A stretch of DNA of 64,000 nt from Caballeronia zhejiangensis (lineage in GTDB: Bacteria > Pseudomonadota > Gammaproteobacteria > Burkholderiales > Burkholderiaceae). The DNA lies in the NCBI RefSeq assembly GCF_000698575.1, contig NZ_JFHD01000002.1:62001-126000 (forward strand). The letters run 5' to 3'. Both the position numbers and the translations under genes were made by a program. Below the pieces are notes generated by a model. It made no database searches, was not told the origin of the DNA, and worked only from the letters and a program-made list of their open reading frames with translations. This document shows positions 55,825-64,000 of the stretch, one piece after another (the first letter of the stretch is position 1; each line of letters starts with the position of its first letter).

Positions 55825-55851
55825 AAAAACGCCGGCGCGAAGGCCGGCGTT
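55825..55851 (-). terminator. Rho-independent terminator of the exported hydrolase gene
   Basis: On the minus strand AACGCCGGC-CTTCGC-GCCGGCGTT is followed by TTTTGCG. It lies 23 nt after the hydrolase stop codon, between that gene and the bioA promoter region. Confidence 0.75.
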
Positions 55852-55873
55852 CCCGACAGGCGGAAAAGGTGTT

Positions 55874-57130
55874 CTAGCGTGACGCCGTCTGCGTCTCGGC
55901 GGCCTGATCGTTCCAGACGACGCGATTATTCACCGCGTACAGCCGGCACGGATCGGCGCTCTGCTTCTGGCAGCTCGCGATGGCGACGGCCATCGGATCG
56001 TCGCCGCCTTCGGCCCACGACCACGCGCCCGAATCGGACACGGCGAACGCGCGGCTCGAATACTGCGAAAGGAAGTTGCGATAACCGGCGCGGCCGTTTT
56101 CATCGACGAACGGCACGGCCTGCACGGAATCGAGGTCCGCGAAGTGCGTCGCGTTCGGCATGCGCGGCTCGGCCACCTGATATTGCACGGCGGTCGGCAT
56201 GCCGATCTGCGCGAGGAAGGCCTTCACGCGCGGCCACCAGATCTGCACGCCGTCGCGGTCGCCGACGAGCCGATGCGCGTCGTTCTTGTAGCTGCCGAAA
56301 TCGACCATGTTGGCGCGCGCGCCGTGCGCGGTGAACGCGGTGTACATCTGCGCGGACAAGTCGCCGTCCCAGACCGAATCGTTGTCGCCGTAGAGCCACA
56401 GCGACGGCAGGCGCACGTTCTGCCCGTAATCGCCGAACGCATTGACGAGATTCTTCCGCCAGTCGCCGCATTCGTCCTGACGCAGCCCGCCCGAGAAATT
56501 GATGAGACCGCGCACGCCGGGCGCCGCGACGGCGTCGCGCGCGCCGTAGGCGATGGTCGTCAAACCGCCGTGCGACGTGCCCGCGACGACGATATGCGTC
56601 TTGTCGACATACGCTTGCTGGCTCATATAGGCGATGGTCGCGGCGACGTCCTGCGCTTGCGCGAACCCGTTCGCCTCGACGTCGCAGCCGTGGCCGGTGT
56701 AATCGCCGCCCGAGCCAGCGAAGCCGCGCCGGTTCGGCACGACGACGACATACCCGTGGCGCACGAATTCACGCGCGAGCGCGACCGGGCGATTGCGCGG
56801 TTGCGCGTGCGAATCGCCGGGGAGCTTGCCGTGATTGAAGACGATCATCGGGAACGGGCCGGCGCCGTCCGGCTTGAACACGGTGGTTTCGAGCGAGATG
56901 TCGGCTTCGGGAATCTCGATGACGCTTTCGTTCAGTCCGATCGCGACGACAGGCAGGCCGGCATCGAGCGAATCGGGAATCTGCGAGAGCGTCTGGCCGA
57001 ATGCGGGCGCCTGCAGACCTTCGGATTGACGCACGCCGCCGACCGGTTCGGCACGCACGGCGGACGTGACGAGCGATGCCGCGAGCGCGCACACCATGCT
57101 GCATCCGACCAACCAGGTTCTGATCGCCAT
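55874..57130 (-). CDS. Exported alpha/beta hydrolase (dienelactone hydrolase-like)
   Basis: The 418-residue protein has a signal peptide of about 27 residues (MAIRTWLVGCSMVCALAASLVTSAVRA) and an alpha/beta-hydrolase core. The core carries VVAGTSHGGLTTIAYG (nucleophile Ser in G-x-S-x-G), an Asp in LWLYGDNDSVWDG and a probable His in KNDAHRLVGDRD. The segment MIVFNHGKLPG is the oxyanion strand. A cysteine-containing tail of about 110 residues (SCQKQSADPCRLYAVNN) follows and resembles a small disulfide-linked lid. It would act in the periplasm or outside the cell on esters or peptides; no substrate can be named. The 328-nt upstream region is AT-rich with dyads. Confidence 0.8.
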   Translation of the reverse strand: MAIRTWLVGCSMVCALAASLVTSAVRAEPVGGVRQSEGLQAPAFGQTLSQIPDSLDAGLPVVAIGLNESVIEIPEADISLETTVFKPDGAGPFPMIVFNHGKLPGDSHAQPRNRPVALAREFVRHGYVVVVPNRRGFAGSGGDYTGHGCDVEANGFAQAQDVAATIAYMSQQAYVDKTHIVVAGTSHGGLTTIAYGARDAVAAPGVRGLINFSGGLRQDECGDWRKNLVNAFGDYGQNVRLPSLWLYGDNDSVWDGDLSAQMYTAFTAHGARANMVDFGSYKNDAHRLVGDRDGVQIWWPRVKAFLAQIGMPTAVQYQVAEPRMPNATHFADLDSVQAVPFVDENGRAGYRNFLSQYSSRAFAVSDSGAWSWAEGGDDPMAVAIASCQKQSADPCRLYAVNNRVVWNDQAAETQTASR

Positions 57131-57458
57131 CCGTGAACTCCGACTGCGCTTCCAAAGGACGTTGATACGGCGAGCCCGGAACGTCTTTTTGAAGTCACAA
57201 ACCTATCGCGCTGCTCGATGAGAGCAGTATCGGCTGCGGGTTCCGGGAGTCATGCCCTGAAAAGGCATGACAATTGGCTTCAAAACGGGGCTTCGCTGCG
57301 AGTGTCCGGGCACGGGAATGACAGCGCCCTGACGTGAACACAGATTAACCGTTCAAAATTGCACTGCACAATAAGAGAAACCCCGTAACTGTTTAATCTG
57401 TAAGGAAATTCTTAGGAAATTAATACCGCGTGCCACAGCATATTTCTTAAAGGAATAT
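57131..57458. other. 328-nt AT-rich gap with two inverted repeats
   Basis: No gene seen. A perfect GTCATGCC-CTGAAAA-GGCATGAC dyad lies at 57249-57271, and the arms ACAGATTAA (57340-57348) and TTAATCTGT (57393-57401) form a 9-bp inverted repeat 44 nt apart. The stretch 57340-57470 is strikingly AT-rich for this genome. The promoter of the exported hydrolase should lie here. Confidence 0.45.
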
Positions 57459-57878
57459 TTAGTTTTCTTTAATCTGACCATCGACATAGATCCAGTTTCC
57501 GGCGCTGTCTCGCGTGAAGCGGCTGGCTTCGTGCAAACGATGCGCGCGCCCGCCGACCTTGTAGCGCGCGACGAACTCGACTTCCTCGTGATTCGCGTCG
57601 GTCGGCGTGTGGCGTTTGATCTGCAAGCCGAGCCAGCGCGTGCCGGCGTCGGAGGCGTCGAGATCGGGCGGGCAGGTCGCTTCGGCCCAGGTCGCGCGCA
57701 GATACGCGGTGTCGCCGAGCACGTAGGCGGTGTAGCGCGAGCGCATCAGTTCCATTGCGTTCGCGGGCTTTTCGCCGCCTTCGATGAATCGTCCGCAACA
57801 CGCGTCGTAACGCGGCGCGCGCGCGTCAGGCCGCTGGCCGGGCGCGGCGCCGCCGCACGGACATTCCACGAACTTCAT
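57459..57878 (-). CDS. ychJ: YchJ-family (UPF0225) NTF2-like protein
   Basis: This 139-residue protein begins MKFVECPCGG, with a short Cys motif, then CCGRFIEGGEKPANAMELMRSRYTAYVLGDTAYLRATWA, the YchJ family hallmark. An NTF2-like fold ends in FTRDSAGNWIYVDGQ. The family function is unknown. The start at 57878 overlaps the GST stop by ATGA; the upstream part of the open frame is inside the GST gene. It is the last gene of the SDR-GST-YchJ operon. Confidence 0.88.
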   Translation of the reverse strand: MKFVECPCGGAAPGQRPDARAPRYDACCGRFIEGGEKPANAMELMRSRYTAYVLGDTAYLRATWAEATCPPDLDASDAGTRWLGLQIKRHTPTDANHEEVEFVARYKVGGRAHRLHEASRFTRDSAGNWIYVDGQIKEN

Positions 57879-58489
57879 TGATCGACACCCGGCATGACGA
57901 CATGGCGCGGCTGGCTGCGCACGCGTTCGAGCCACGCGCGGATCGCCGGATAGCGCGACAGATCGAGATTCGCCTGATCCGCGACATGCGTGTACGCGTA
58001 CAGCGCGATATCGGCGACGGTGTAGCGCTCGCCGACTAAAAAGGTGCGCGTCGACAAATGCCGTTCCATCACGTCGAGCGCGCGATACGAACCGGCGATC
58101 TTCTCCGGCAGACGCGCGTCGCCGGGATTCTTCTGAAACTGCAGGATGAAGCGCGCCACCGCGACATACGGCTCGTGGCTGTACTGCTCGAAGAACATCC
58201 ACTGCAGCACTTGCGCGCGTTCGAGCCGGTCGTCGGGCATGAGCGGCGTGCCGTCGGCGAGATAGCAGAGAATCGCGTCGGATTCGGAGAGCGTCGTGTT
58301 CTCGTCGATGACGAGCACCGGCACCTTGCCGTTCGGATTCAGCTTTTTGAATTCGTCGGTGCGCGTTGCGCCGTTCATCATGTCGACTTCGTGCCAGACA
58401 TAAGGCTGGCCGAGCTGTTCGAGGACGAGGCGAACCTTGTGACAGTTGCCCGATGCCGAAACGCCGTGTACCTGATAGGTCACATTCAC
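57875..58489 (-). CDS. Glutathione S-transferase family protein
   Basis: The 204-residue GST-like protein starts MNVTYQVHGVSASGNCHKVRLVLEQLGQPY with a Ser/Cys region at the usual active-site position. The cis-Pro loop GKVPVLVIDENTTLSESDAILCYLAD and the helical N-capping box FLVGERYTVADIALYAYTHVAD follow. The Cys in SGNC could make it a beta/omega-type thiol transferase, though this is not certain. It is coupled to the SDR gene (7-nt gap) and to ychJ. Confidence 0.87.
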   Translation of the reverse strand: MNVTYQVHGVSASGNCHKVRLVLEQLGQPYVWHEVDMMNGATRTDEFKKLNPNGKVPVLVIDENTTLSESDAILCYLADGTPLMPDDRLERAQVLQWMFFEQYSHEPYVAVARFILQFQKNPGDARLPEKIAGSYRALDVMERHLSTRTFLVGERYTVADIALYAYTHVADQANLDLSRYPAIRAWLERVRSQPRHVVMPGVDQ

Positions 58490-58496
58490 TCCTTGT

Positions 58497-59174
58497 TCAC
58501 CATTCGATCTTCGTGCCGTCGTACTGCACGAAAGTCCCGTTGAATTCCTCGCGCAGCGCGCCCGCTTCGGCGATCACCGCGCGCATGCCGGCGACGCTGC
58601 GCGCGACGTCGATCGCCGCCGATGGCCCGCCCATTTCCGTGCGAACCCAGCCCGGATGCAGCGCGATGCACGCCGAATGCCGCGATTCCAGCGACGCCGC
58701 CTTCAGCGCGGAATTGAGCGCCGCCTTGCTCGCGCGATACAGCCAGCCGGTCGTGCCGCTCGTCTCGGCGATGCTGCCCATCTTGCTCGACACGACCGCG
58801 AGCACGCCGTTCGCGGCGTCGGTCAGCGGCAGGAGCACGGGAATCAGTTGCATCGGACCACGCACGTTGGTGTGCATGACCTGATCGAAGTCCTCCGCGC
58901 CGATCGTCTCGACGCCTTCGGTGCGCGGTCCATACACGCCCGACACGACGATCGCGATATTCAGCTTTTCCTCGTCCAGTTGCCAGGCGAGCGCGGCGAT
59001 CTGCTCGGGCTGCGTGACGTCGAGCGGGAAGGTTTGCGCACCCATCGCGTCGAGCGCGGACAGCGAGGTTTTATCGCGGGCCGTGGCGAGCACGCGCCAG
59101 CCGTCGCGACAATATTCGCGTGCGAATTCGTGGCCGAGGCCGCGCGACGCGCCGACGATCAGAACCGTTTTCAT
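58497..59174 (-). CDS. Short-chain dehydrogenase/reductase (SDR)
   Basis: The 225-residue SDR has the coenzyme motif GASRGLGHEFAREY at about residues 8-21, the NIAIVVSGVYG strand (the usual N-N-A-G is replaced by V-V-S-G), catalytic Ser in VVSSKMGS and the Y-R-A-S-K catalytic segment. The ATG at 59174 is preferred over the one at 59183 because AAGGAA sits 11 nt upstream rather than 2. The replaced NNAG motif is unusual and fits small, ungrouped SDR proteins. Substrate unknown. Confidence 0.83.
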   Translation of the reverse strand: MKTVLIVGASRGLGHEFAREYCRDGWRVLATARDKTSLSALDAMGAQTFPLDVTQPEQIAALAWQLDEEKLNIAIVVSGVYGPRTEGVETIGAEDFDQVMHTNVRGPMQLIPVLLPLTDAANGVLAVVSSKMGSIAETSGTTGWLYRASKAALNSALKAASLESRHSACIALHPGWVRTEMGGPSAAIDVARSVAGMRAVIAEAGALREEFNGTFVQYDGTKIEW

Positions 59175-59292
59175 GAGCGACATGTTCCTTGTGTGAACAG
59201 ACTTCGTGAATATAACGCGCGACCCGCTGTCGCGGATCGCCGTTCGGCCTTTCGGCTATCGTTGTGCGCTTTCAAACAGCAGGACCGGAAAG

Positions 59293-60474
59293 ATGATGCA
59301 AACCGATGTCGTGATCGTCGGCGCGGGGCCGGCGGGCTTGTGTCTCGCGAACGCGCTGAGCGGCGCGGGTTTGTCGATCGTGTTCGTCGAGCAGCAAAGC
59401 CACGACGCGCTGCGCGAGCCCGCCTTCGACGGCCGCGAGATCGCGTTGACGCAGAAATCCGTCGCGTTTCTCAAGACGCTCGGCGTGTGGGAGCGCATCG
59501 ACGCGCACGCGAAATCGCAATTGGCCGATGCGCGCGTTTTCAACGGATCGTCGCCGTTCGCGATGAAAATCGGTCATGCGCTTTCCGGTCACGACGAGCT
59601 CGGTTGGCTCGTGTCGAATCATCTGATCCGGCGCGCCGCGTTCGAAGCAGTGAGCGCGGACGTCCGCATCATGACGTCCGAACGCGTGACCGACCTCGAT
59701 ACCGACGCATGTGGCGCGCGCGTGCGGCTCGAAAGCGGCGAGACGATCGCGGCGCGGCTCGTGGTTGCGGCGGACAGCCGGTTCTCCGCGACGCGCCGCA
59801 TGATGGGCATCGCCGCCGACATGCACGATTTCGGCAAGTCGATGTTGGTCTGCTGCATGACGCACGACGTGCCCCACGATCACGCGGCGTGGGAATGGTT
59901 CGGCCACCGGCAGACGCTCGCGCTCTTGCCGATGAATCCCGATCCGGAGACGGGCGCGCATCGGTCGTCGGACGTGGTGACGCTCGAGGCGCGCGACATC
60001 GAGCGCCTGAGCAAGCTCGACGAGGATGCGTTCAATCGCGAGATCGAACGCCGCTTCGAGCGCAGACTCGGAACGATGGCGCAGCGCACGACGCGGCATG
60101 TTTATCCGCTGGTGTCGGTTTATCCGAAGCGCTTCGTGGCGAAGCGTTTTGCGACGGTCGGCGATGCGGCGGTCGGCATGCATCCGGTCACGGCGCACGG
60201 GTTCAACTTCGGGCTGGCCGGCATCGAGACGCTCACGCGCGCGATTCGCGACGCGCAGGCGGCGGGGCTCGACATCGCCGGCGATGGGCTGCTCGCGCGA
60301 TATGAAGCGAAGCATCGGCAGGAAACGCGTCCGCTTTATCTGATCACGCGATTCATCACGGAGGTTTATACGCGCGACTCGCTGCCGGCGCGGATCGCGC
60401 GCGATGCGATGCTGCGGATCGGAGAGAAGCTGACGCCGTTCAAGCGGGCCGTGGCGATGTCGCTGGCGGGGTGA
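59293..60474 (+). CDS. ubiM: UbiH/UbiM-family FAD-dependent hydroxylase
   Basis: The 393-residue class A flavin monooxygenase has the FAD-binding DVVIVGAGPAGLCLANAL at residues 4-21, the DGREIALTQKSVAFLKTLGVWERI segment typical of the UbiH/VisC/Coq6 group, the VVAADSRFSATRR (DG/DxR motif region) and FATVGDAAVGMHPVTAHGFNFGLAG with the second FAD site. This group hydroxylates the aromatic ring in ubiquinone synthesis; UbiM is the version that acts at several positions. AGGACCGGAAAG precedes ATG 59293. The specific UbiM assignment rests on the overall look and on standing alone, so UbiF or UbiH remains possible. Confidence 0.8.
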   Translation: MMQTDVVIVGAGPAGLCLANALSGAGLSIVFVEQQSHDALREPAFDGREIALTQKSVAFLKTLGVWERIDAHAKSQLADARVFNGSSPFAMKIGHALSGHDELGWLVSNHLIRRAAFEAVSADVRIMTSERVTDLDTDACGARVRLESGETIAARLVVAADSRFSATRRMMGIAADMHDFGKSMLVCCMTHDVPHDHAAWEWFGHRQTLALLPMNPDPETGAHRSSDVVTLEARDIERLSKLDEDAFNREIERRFERRLGTMAQRTTRHVYPLVSVYPKRFVAKRFATVGDAAVGMHPVTAHGFNFGLAGIETLTRAIRDAQAAGLDIAGDGLLARYEAKHRQETRPLYLITRFITEVYTRDSLPARIARDAMLRIGEKLTPFKRAVAMSLAG

Positions 60475-60564
60475 GTGAGATTTCGCTTATTTCGTTTGGA
60501 TGACTAGTCGTGCTTATTGAATTCGATAGAGTGACGACTGTCCAACATCGATAAGGAGCCGAGG

Positions 60565-60816
60565 ATGTTCAAGATCATCAAGGCCGAGTTACCTTGGAAT
60601 ATAACCGCCGAGGAGATTCGCGAATACGCGGAACAGGCTGCCATCCGTCGCAAGCTCGAGATGGAAAGCCGCAAAGGGACGGCCGAGGAATACATCGACA
60701 GTCCCGAGTACAACAGCCGTTTCATCGATCATCTGCTGAACTTTCCGAAACTCGACGTGGAGGACGACTTCTTCGATCGTCATCCGAAACGAGAAGCCTC
60801 CGATGTATCTGGCTGA
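60565..60816 (+). CDS. Putative antitoxin of a PIN-toxin module
   Basis: The 83-residue acidic protein (MFKIIKAELPWNITAEEIREYAEQ) has no MazE/AbrB, RHH or Phd signature that I can recognise. It precedes and overlaps a PIN-domain toxin by 14 nt, as antitoxins do. GATAAGGAGC lies upstream. The central helical region with RKLEMESRKGTAEEYI is strongly charged. Codon use and GC content are lower than the neighbourhood, suggesting recent acquisition. Identity as an antitoxin is inferred from position. Confidence 0.7.
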   Translation: MFKIIKAELPWNITAEEIREYAEQAAIRRKLEMESRKGTAEEYIDSPEYNSRFIDHLLNFPKLDVEDDFFDRHPKREASDVSG

Positions 60817-61219
60817 TACGAACGTGATCAGTGAAACGAGACTCGAAGAACGCGCCAATGAAGGCGTTCGCGTGTTGTTCCGGCAAGCCAAGCTCGATAA
60901 GAGATGCGTTCATCTCTCCGTCGTGACTGTCGCGGAACTTCGACAGGGCGTCGAGCGGGTGCGCCGAAGAGGCGATAAACGGCAGGCCGAAAAGCTCGAA
61001 TCGTGGGTGAACAACGTCCTGCGAGAATACGACACGAGAATCCTGCCGGCGGGCAAGGAGATCGGCAGGCTATGGGGAAACCTGCGCGCGCCGCACCCTG
61101 AACCCGCTTTGGACAAGCTCATAGGCGCAACGGCCATTTTCCACGGATTGACGGTGGTCACGCGCAACGTCAGAGACTTCGAGCGAATGGGCGTCGAGAT
61201 GCTGAATCCCTTCGAATAG
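60803..61219 (+). CDS. PIN-domain ribonuclease toxin (VapC/FitB-like)
   Basis: This 138-residue PIN-domain protein has the Mg2+-binding acidic residues in the expected places: Asp5 in MYLADTNVISE, Glu at about 45 in LSVVTVAELRQG, Asp in PALDKLIGATAIFHG and Asp in TVVTRNVRDFE. VapC-family toxins cut specific tRNAs or rRNA. It overlaps the putative antitoxin by 14 nt. No other mobile-element genes are adjacent. Confidence 0.88.
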   Translation: MYLADTNVISETRLEERANEGVRVLFRQAKLDKRCVHLSVVTVAELRQGVERVRRRGDKRQAEKLESWVNNVLREYDTRILPAGKEIGRLWGNLRAPHPEPALDKLIGATAIFHGLTVVTRNVRDFERMGVEMLNPFE

Positions 61220-61261
61220 GAATGAATGCGGCCCGGCTCGCGCCGGACCGGCCCGGAACAC

Positions 61262-62455
61262 TCAAACCAACTCCACCCCCATCGCCGTCGCCTCCCCACC
61301 GCCGATACATAAGCTCGCCACCCCGCGCTTCAGCCCACGCGCCTTCAACGCACCGAGCAGCGTCACAAGAATCCGCGCGCCCGACGCACCGATCGGATGC
61401 CCGAGCGCGCACGCGCCGCCGTTCACATTGACCTTGTCATGCGGCAGATCGTGCTCACGCATCGCGGCCATCGTCACGACGGCGAACGCTTCGTTGATTT
61501 CATACAGATCGACATCGCCCGCGCGCCAGCCGTTTTTCTCGAAGAGCTTGCTGATCGCGCCGACGGGCGCCGTCGTGAACAAGGCCGGTTGTTGCGCGAA
61601 CGTGCTGTGTCCGGCGATACGCGCGATCGGCGTGACGCCGAGCCGAATCGCGGTCGATTCGCGCATCATCACGAGCGCCGCCGCGCCATCGGAAATCGAC
61701 GACGAATTCGCGGCCGTCACCGTGCCGTCCTTCGCGAACGCGGGCTTGAGCGACGGAATCTTCTCGATGTTCGCCTTGAACGGCTGCTCGTCGCGCCCGA
61801 TCACCGTATCGCCCTTCCTGCCCTGTACCGTCACGGGCGCGATTTCCCAGTCGAGCGAGCCATCGTCGTTCGCTCGCTGCGCGCGCCGCAGCGATTCGAC
61901 CGCGAACGCATCCTGCGACTCGCGCGAGAACGCATACGACGAAGCGCATTGCTCCGCGAACGCGCCCATCAGACGGCCTTTTTCGTAAGCGTCTTCGAGG
62001 CCGTCGAGGAACATGTGATCGAGAACCTGACCGTGACCCATGCGCATGCCGCCGCGCGCTTTCGGCAGCAGATACGGCGCGTTCGTCATGCTTTCCGTGC
62101 CGCCCGCGACGATCACGTCGACCGATCCGGCCAGCAGCATGTCGTGCGCGAACATCGCCGCGCGCATGCCCGAGCCGCACATCTTGTTGATCGTCGTGCA
62201 GCCGGTGGATAGCGGCAAGCCCGCGCCGAGCGCCGCCTGACGCGCGGGCGCCTGACCCTGACCGGCGGGCAGCACGCAGCCCATGATGGCTTCGTCGATC
62301 TGCTCGGGTTTCAATCCCGCGCGTTCGACCGCCGCCTTCACCGCAGCAGCGCCAAGCTGCGGCGCGGTCAGCGACGCGAAATCGCCCTGAAACGCGGCCA
62401 TCGGCGTGCGCGCCGCTGACACGATGACGATCGGATCGTTCCTTGTCTCACTCAT
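61262..62455 (-). CDS. Acetyl-CoA acetyltransferase (thiolase)
   Basis: This 397-residue thiolase interconverts two acetyl-CoA and acetoacetyl-CoA. Its active-site elements are Cys93 in TTINKMCGSGMRA, His in NVNGGACALGHPIGASGARI and the second Cys in SLCIGGGEATAMGVEL. The VSAARTPMAAFQGDFA start is usual for the family. It overlaps the carbonic anhydrase gene by 8 nt. It could serve ketone-body, polyhydroxybutyrate or isoleucine pathways; these cannot be separated from the sequence. Confidence 0.95.
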   Translation of the reverse strand: MSETRNDPIVIVSAARTPMAAFQGDFASLTAPQLGAAAVKAAVERAGLKPEQIDEAIMGCVLPAGQGQAPARQAALGAGLPLSTGCTTINKMCGSGMRAAMFAHDMLLAGSVDVIVAGGTESMTNAPYLLPKARGGMRMGHGQVLDHMFLDGLEDAYEKGRLMGAFAEQCASSYAFSRESQDAFAVESLRRAQRANDDGSLDWEIAPVTVQGRKGDTVIGRDEQPFKANIEKIPSLKPAFAKDGTVTAANSSSISDGAAALVMMRESTAIRLGVTPIARIAGHSTFAQQPALFTTAPVGAISKLFEKNGWRAGDVDLYEINEAFAVVTMAAMREHDLPHDKVNVNGGACALGHPIGASGARILVTLLGALKARGLKRGVASLCIGGGEATAMGVELV

Positions 62456-63227
62456 GTTTTAGCTCCTTGATGACGCCCTTGATCACTTCGGGAACGTCGC
62501 CCAAGCGTTCGGCAAGTGCCGCATCTGACGCGAGGACGTCGTTTTCCGCGGAATGCGCGCCGCTGCGAGTCATCGCGGCAACGCACGACTGATAAACCGG
62601 ATCGATCTCGGCCGGTGCGCCGATCATCATGCCCATGTTGCGCAGGCGGCCGTCGTGCACGCCGTAGGTCCAGCCGTGCACGGTGAGCTCCTGTCCGCGC
62701 GCCCATGCGTCCTGAACGACGGTCGTGCGGCACACGTTGATGGTCTGCTCGATCGTGTTCAGCTCCACGAGACGGCGATGGCGCGCGTCGCCCATCGGCC
62801 ATTCGTCGAGCAGCGCGCCGTGCTTTTCGCGCACGTCTTCGACATGGCGCAGCCAGTTATCGGCGAGACCGACGCGCCGCCCGACGAGCGCCGCGCCCAC
62901 GCCCGAGCAGCCGTAATGGCCGACGACCATGATGTGCTTCACCTTCAGCAGATCGACGGCGAACTGGATCACCGACAGACAATTGAGATCGGAGTGCACG
63001 ACGACGTTCGCGATGTTTCTGTGCACGAAGACTTCGCCCGGCGGCAAGCCGATGATCTCGTTGGCCGGCACGCGCGAGTCCGCGCAGCCGATCCACAGAT
63101 ATTCGGGCGTCTGCTGATGCGCGAGGCGCTCGAAGAAAGCGGCGTCTTCGGCGAGCTTGCGTTCGACCCATTCCTGATTGTTTGCGAACAGGTGAGCAAG
63201 CGGCGTTTTATCGTCAATGTGGTTCAT
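62448..63227 (-). CDS. can: Beta-class carbonic anhydrase
   Basis: This 259-residue zinc enzyme hydrates CO2. Zinc ligands are Cys48 (WIGCADSRVPAN), Asp50 with partner Arg52, His104 and Cys107 (VVGHYGCSGVGAAL). The order C-x-D-x-R ... H-x-x-C and HRNIANVV are typical of Escherichia coli Can. The extra C-terminal region after residue 220 (ALAERLGDVPEVIKGVIKELKHE) is a species-group extension. It is coupled to the thiolase gene by an 8-nt overlap. aceK lies upstream with a 30-nt gap, so the three may be co-transcribed. Confidence 0.95.
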   Translation of the reverse strand: MNHIDDKTPLAHLFANNQEWVERKLAEDAAFFERLAHQQTPEYLWIGCADSRVPANEIIGLPPGEVFVHRNIANVVVHSDLNCLSVIQFAVDLLKVKHIMVVGHYGCSGVGAALVGRRVGLADNWLRHVEDVREKHGALLDEWPMGDARHRRLVELNTIEQTINVCRTTVVQDAWARGQELTVHGWTYGVHDGRLRNMGMMIGAPAEIDPVYQSCVAAMTRSGAHSAENDVLASDAALAERLGDVPEVIKGVIKELKHE

Positions 63228-63257
63228 GTTCGAAAGTCAAAAGCCGGACCGCGCGCT

Positions 63258-64000
63258 TCACGCGGCGCGCGCGTCCGATCGGCCGGGCTCGTCGAAACGC
63301 TCCGGATAACGGATGCAGAATCGGACGTCCCGGTCATAGGGAAAGAAATCGGCGAGTTCGCCGCGCAGCAGTTGTTCCTTGTGATGCTGCCAGAACGCGG
63401 GATCGAAAAAATCCGCGTGATGACGCATGAACGCTTCGCGCACGCGCGGATCGCCGAGCAAAAATGTGCCGTACGTTTCGGGAAAGATATCGTGCGGCCC
63501 GACGGTATACCACGGTTCGCCGGACAGCTCGTCCTCTTCCGTGCGCGGCGCAGGGACGCGGCGCACGTTGCAATCGGTCAGATACTCGATTTCATCGTAG
63601 TCGTAGAACACCACGCGACCGTGCCGCGTCACGCCGAAGTTCTTGTACAGCATGTCGCCGGGGAAGATGTTCGCCTGAATCAGCTGTTTGATCGCGTCGC
63701 CATATTCCTTGATGCCGTGATCGACGTCGTCGGCGTTGCCGTTCTGCAGGAAGAGATTGAGCGGCACCATGCGGCGCTCGATATACAAATGCCGGATGAC
63801 GAGCTTGTCGCCTTCGTATTCGATCATCGAAGGCGCTTCCTTTTCGAGTTCGCGGATGAGCGCGTCGTCGAGGCGCGCGACCGGCAGCGCGACGCTCGAA
63901 TATTCGAGCGTATCGGCCATTCGGCCAACGCGATCGTGCCGCTTCACGAGCTGATACTTGTCCTGAATCTTCTGCCGCGTGGTTTCCTTCGGCGGCGGAA
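63258..64000 (-). CDS. aceK: Isocitrate dehydrogenase kinase/phosphatase AceK, C-terminal part
   Basis: The window edge cuts the gene; about 247 C-terminal residues are visible (the full protein is usually ~600). AceK phosphorylates and dephosphorylates isocitrate dehydrogenase to steer carbon between the TCA cycle and glyoxylate bypass. The segments [60 protein letters not shown] (kinase/phosphatase core with conserved D-Y-D-E) and [20 protein letters not shown] are characteristic. The frame stays open to position 64000. It is the upstream member of a minus-strand run with carbonic anhydrase and thiolase. Confidence 0.95.
   Translation of the reverse strand, partial: PPPKETTRQKIQDKYQLVKRHDRVGRMADTLEYSSVALPVARLDDALIRELEKEAPSMIEYEGDKLVIRHLYIERRMVPLNLFLQNGNADDVDHGIKEYGDAIKQLIQANIFPGDMLYKNFGVTRHGRVVFYDYDEIEYLTDCNVRRVPAPRTEEDELSGEPWYTVGPHDIFPETYGTFLLGDPRVREAFMRHHADFFDPAFWQHHKEQLLRGELADFFPYDRDVRFCIRYPERFDEPGRSDARAA

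Noticed and set aside
58497..59174. Considering the SDR as FabG or another named reductase
   Set aside because: The NNAG motif is altered and substrate-specific features are absent; only a general SDR call is supported.

Overview
The window is GC-rich, densely packed proteobacterial chromosome, most likely from Burkholderiaceae of the Caballeronia/Paraburkholderia/Burkholderia group. The grounds are the gene content: a complete mreBCD-mrdA-rodA operon diverging from gatCAB, metXW, a bioAFDB operon, a fused indolepyruvate ferredoxin oxidoreductase, a DUF1289-MaoC fusion, an OmpC-type porin, aceK, and the strong G/C third-position bias. Species assignment is inference. No rRNA, tRNA, insertion sequence, prophage or CRISPR array was seen. 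Both window edges cut a gene: the 3' end of a QueD-like gene at the left and the 3' part of aceK, on the minus strand, at the right.

Layout. 0-2 kb: queD end, an HpcH/HpaI aldolase coupled to an exported Sel1-repeat protein. 1.8-8.2 kb (minus): the cell-elongation operon mreB-mreC-mreD-mrdA(PBP2)-rodA. 8.6-12 kb: gatC-gatA-gatB with a clear terminator. 12-13.7 kb: PPK2 kinase and exonuclease III. 13.7-15.9 kb (minus): AmpG-like muropeptide permease coupled to an M48 metalloprotease. 15.9-17.7 kb (minus): metX-metW behind a long leader that may hold a SAM-II-like riboswitch. 18-18.6 kb: a Phd/ParE-type toxin-antitoxin pair. 18.6-20.3 kb (minus): argB and a HAD phosphatase. 20.4-26.1 kb: CWC protein, a RegB/RegA-type redox two-component system, a chemoreceptor and a uracil/xanthine permease, then a frameshifted membrane-protein pseudogene.

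27-34 kb: a CPA1 Na+/H+ antiporter, an EAL phosphodiesterase with a C-terminal sensor-like domain, and the 1188-residue indolepyruvate oxidoreductase. 34-38.6 kb: GST, two small uncharacterised proteins, and a LacI regulator - mannose-isomerase-like epimerase - PfkB kinase operon that could convert a free hexose such as mannose to fructose phosphate. 38.8-41.2 kb (minus): an overlapping acyl-CoA-dehydrogenase-like / PIG-L deacetylase / NodS-like methyltransferase cassette, the best candidate for an undescribed pathway here. 41.5-47.2 kb: BASS transporter, a small exported protein, porin, nitronate monooxygenase and a fluoroacetate-dehalogenase-like hydrolase. The last two flank a perfect 14-bp palindrome.

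47.4-55.6 kb (minus): MBL hydrolase, DUF1289-MaoC protein and YbaK deacylase with start/stop overlaps, HMG-CoA lyase, GhrA-type reductase and the biotin operon bioA-F-D-B. 55.9-64 kb: exported alpha/beta hydrolase, an SDR-GST-YchJ operon, a UbiM-type flavin hydroxylase, a PIN-toxin module of lower GC, thiolase with beta-carbonic anhydrase, and aceK. Most of the window is ordinary core metabolism and envelope biogenesis. The accessory parts are the two toxin-antitoxin modules, the 38.8-41.2 kb cassette, the 46-47 kb detoxification genes and the AT-rich gaps near 22.8, 26.9, 42.7 and 57.4 kb.
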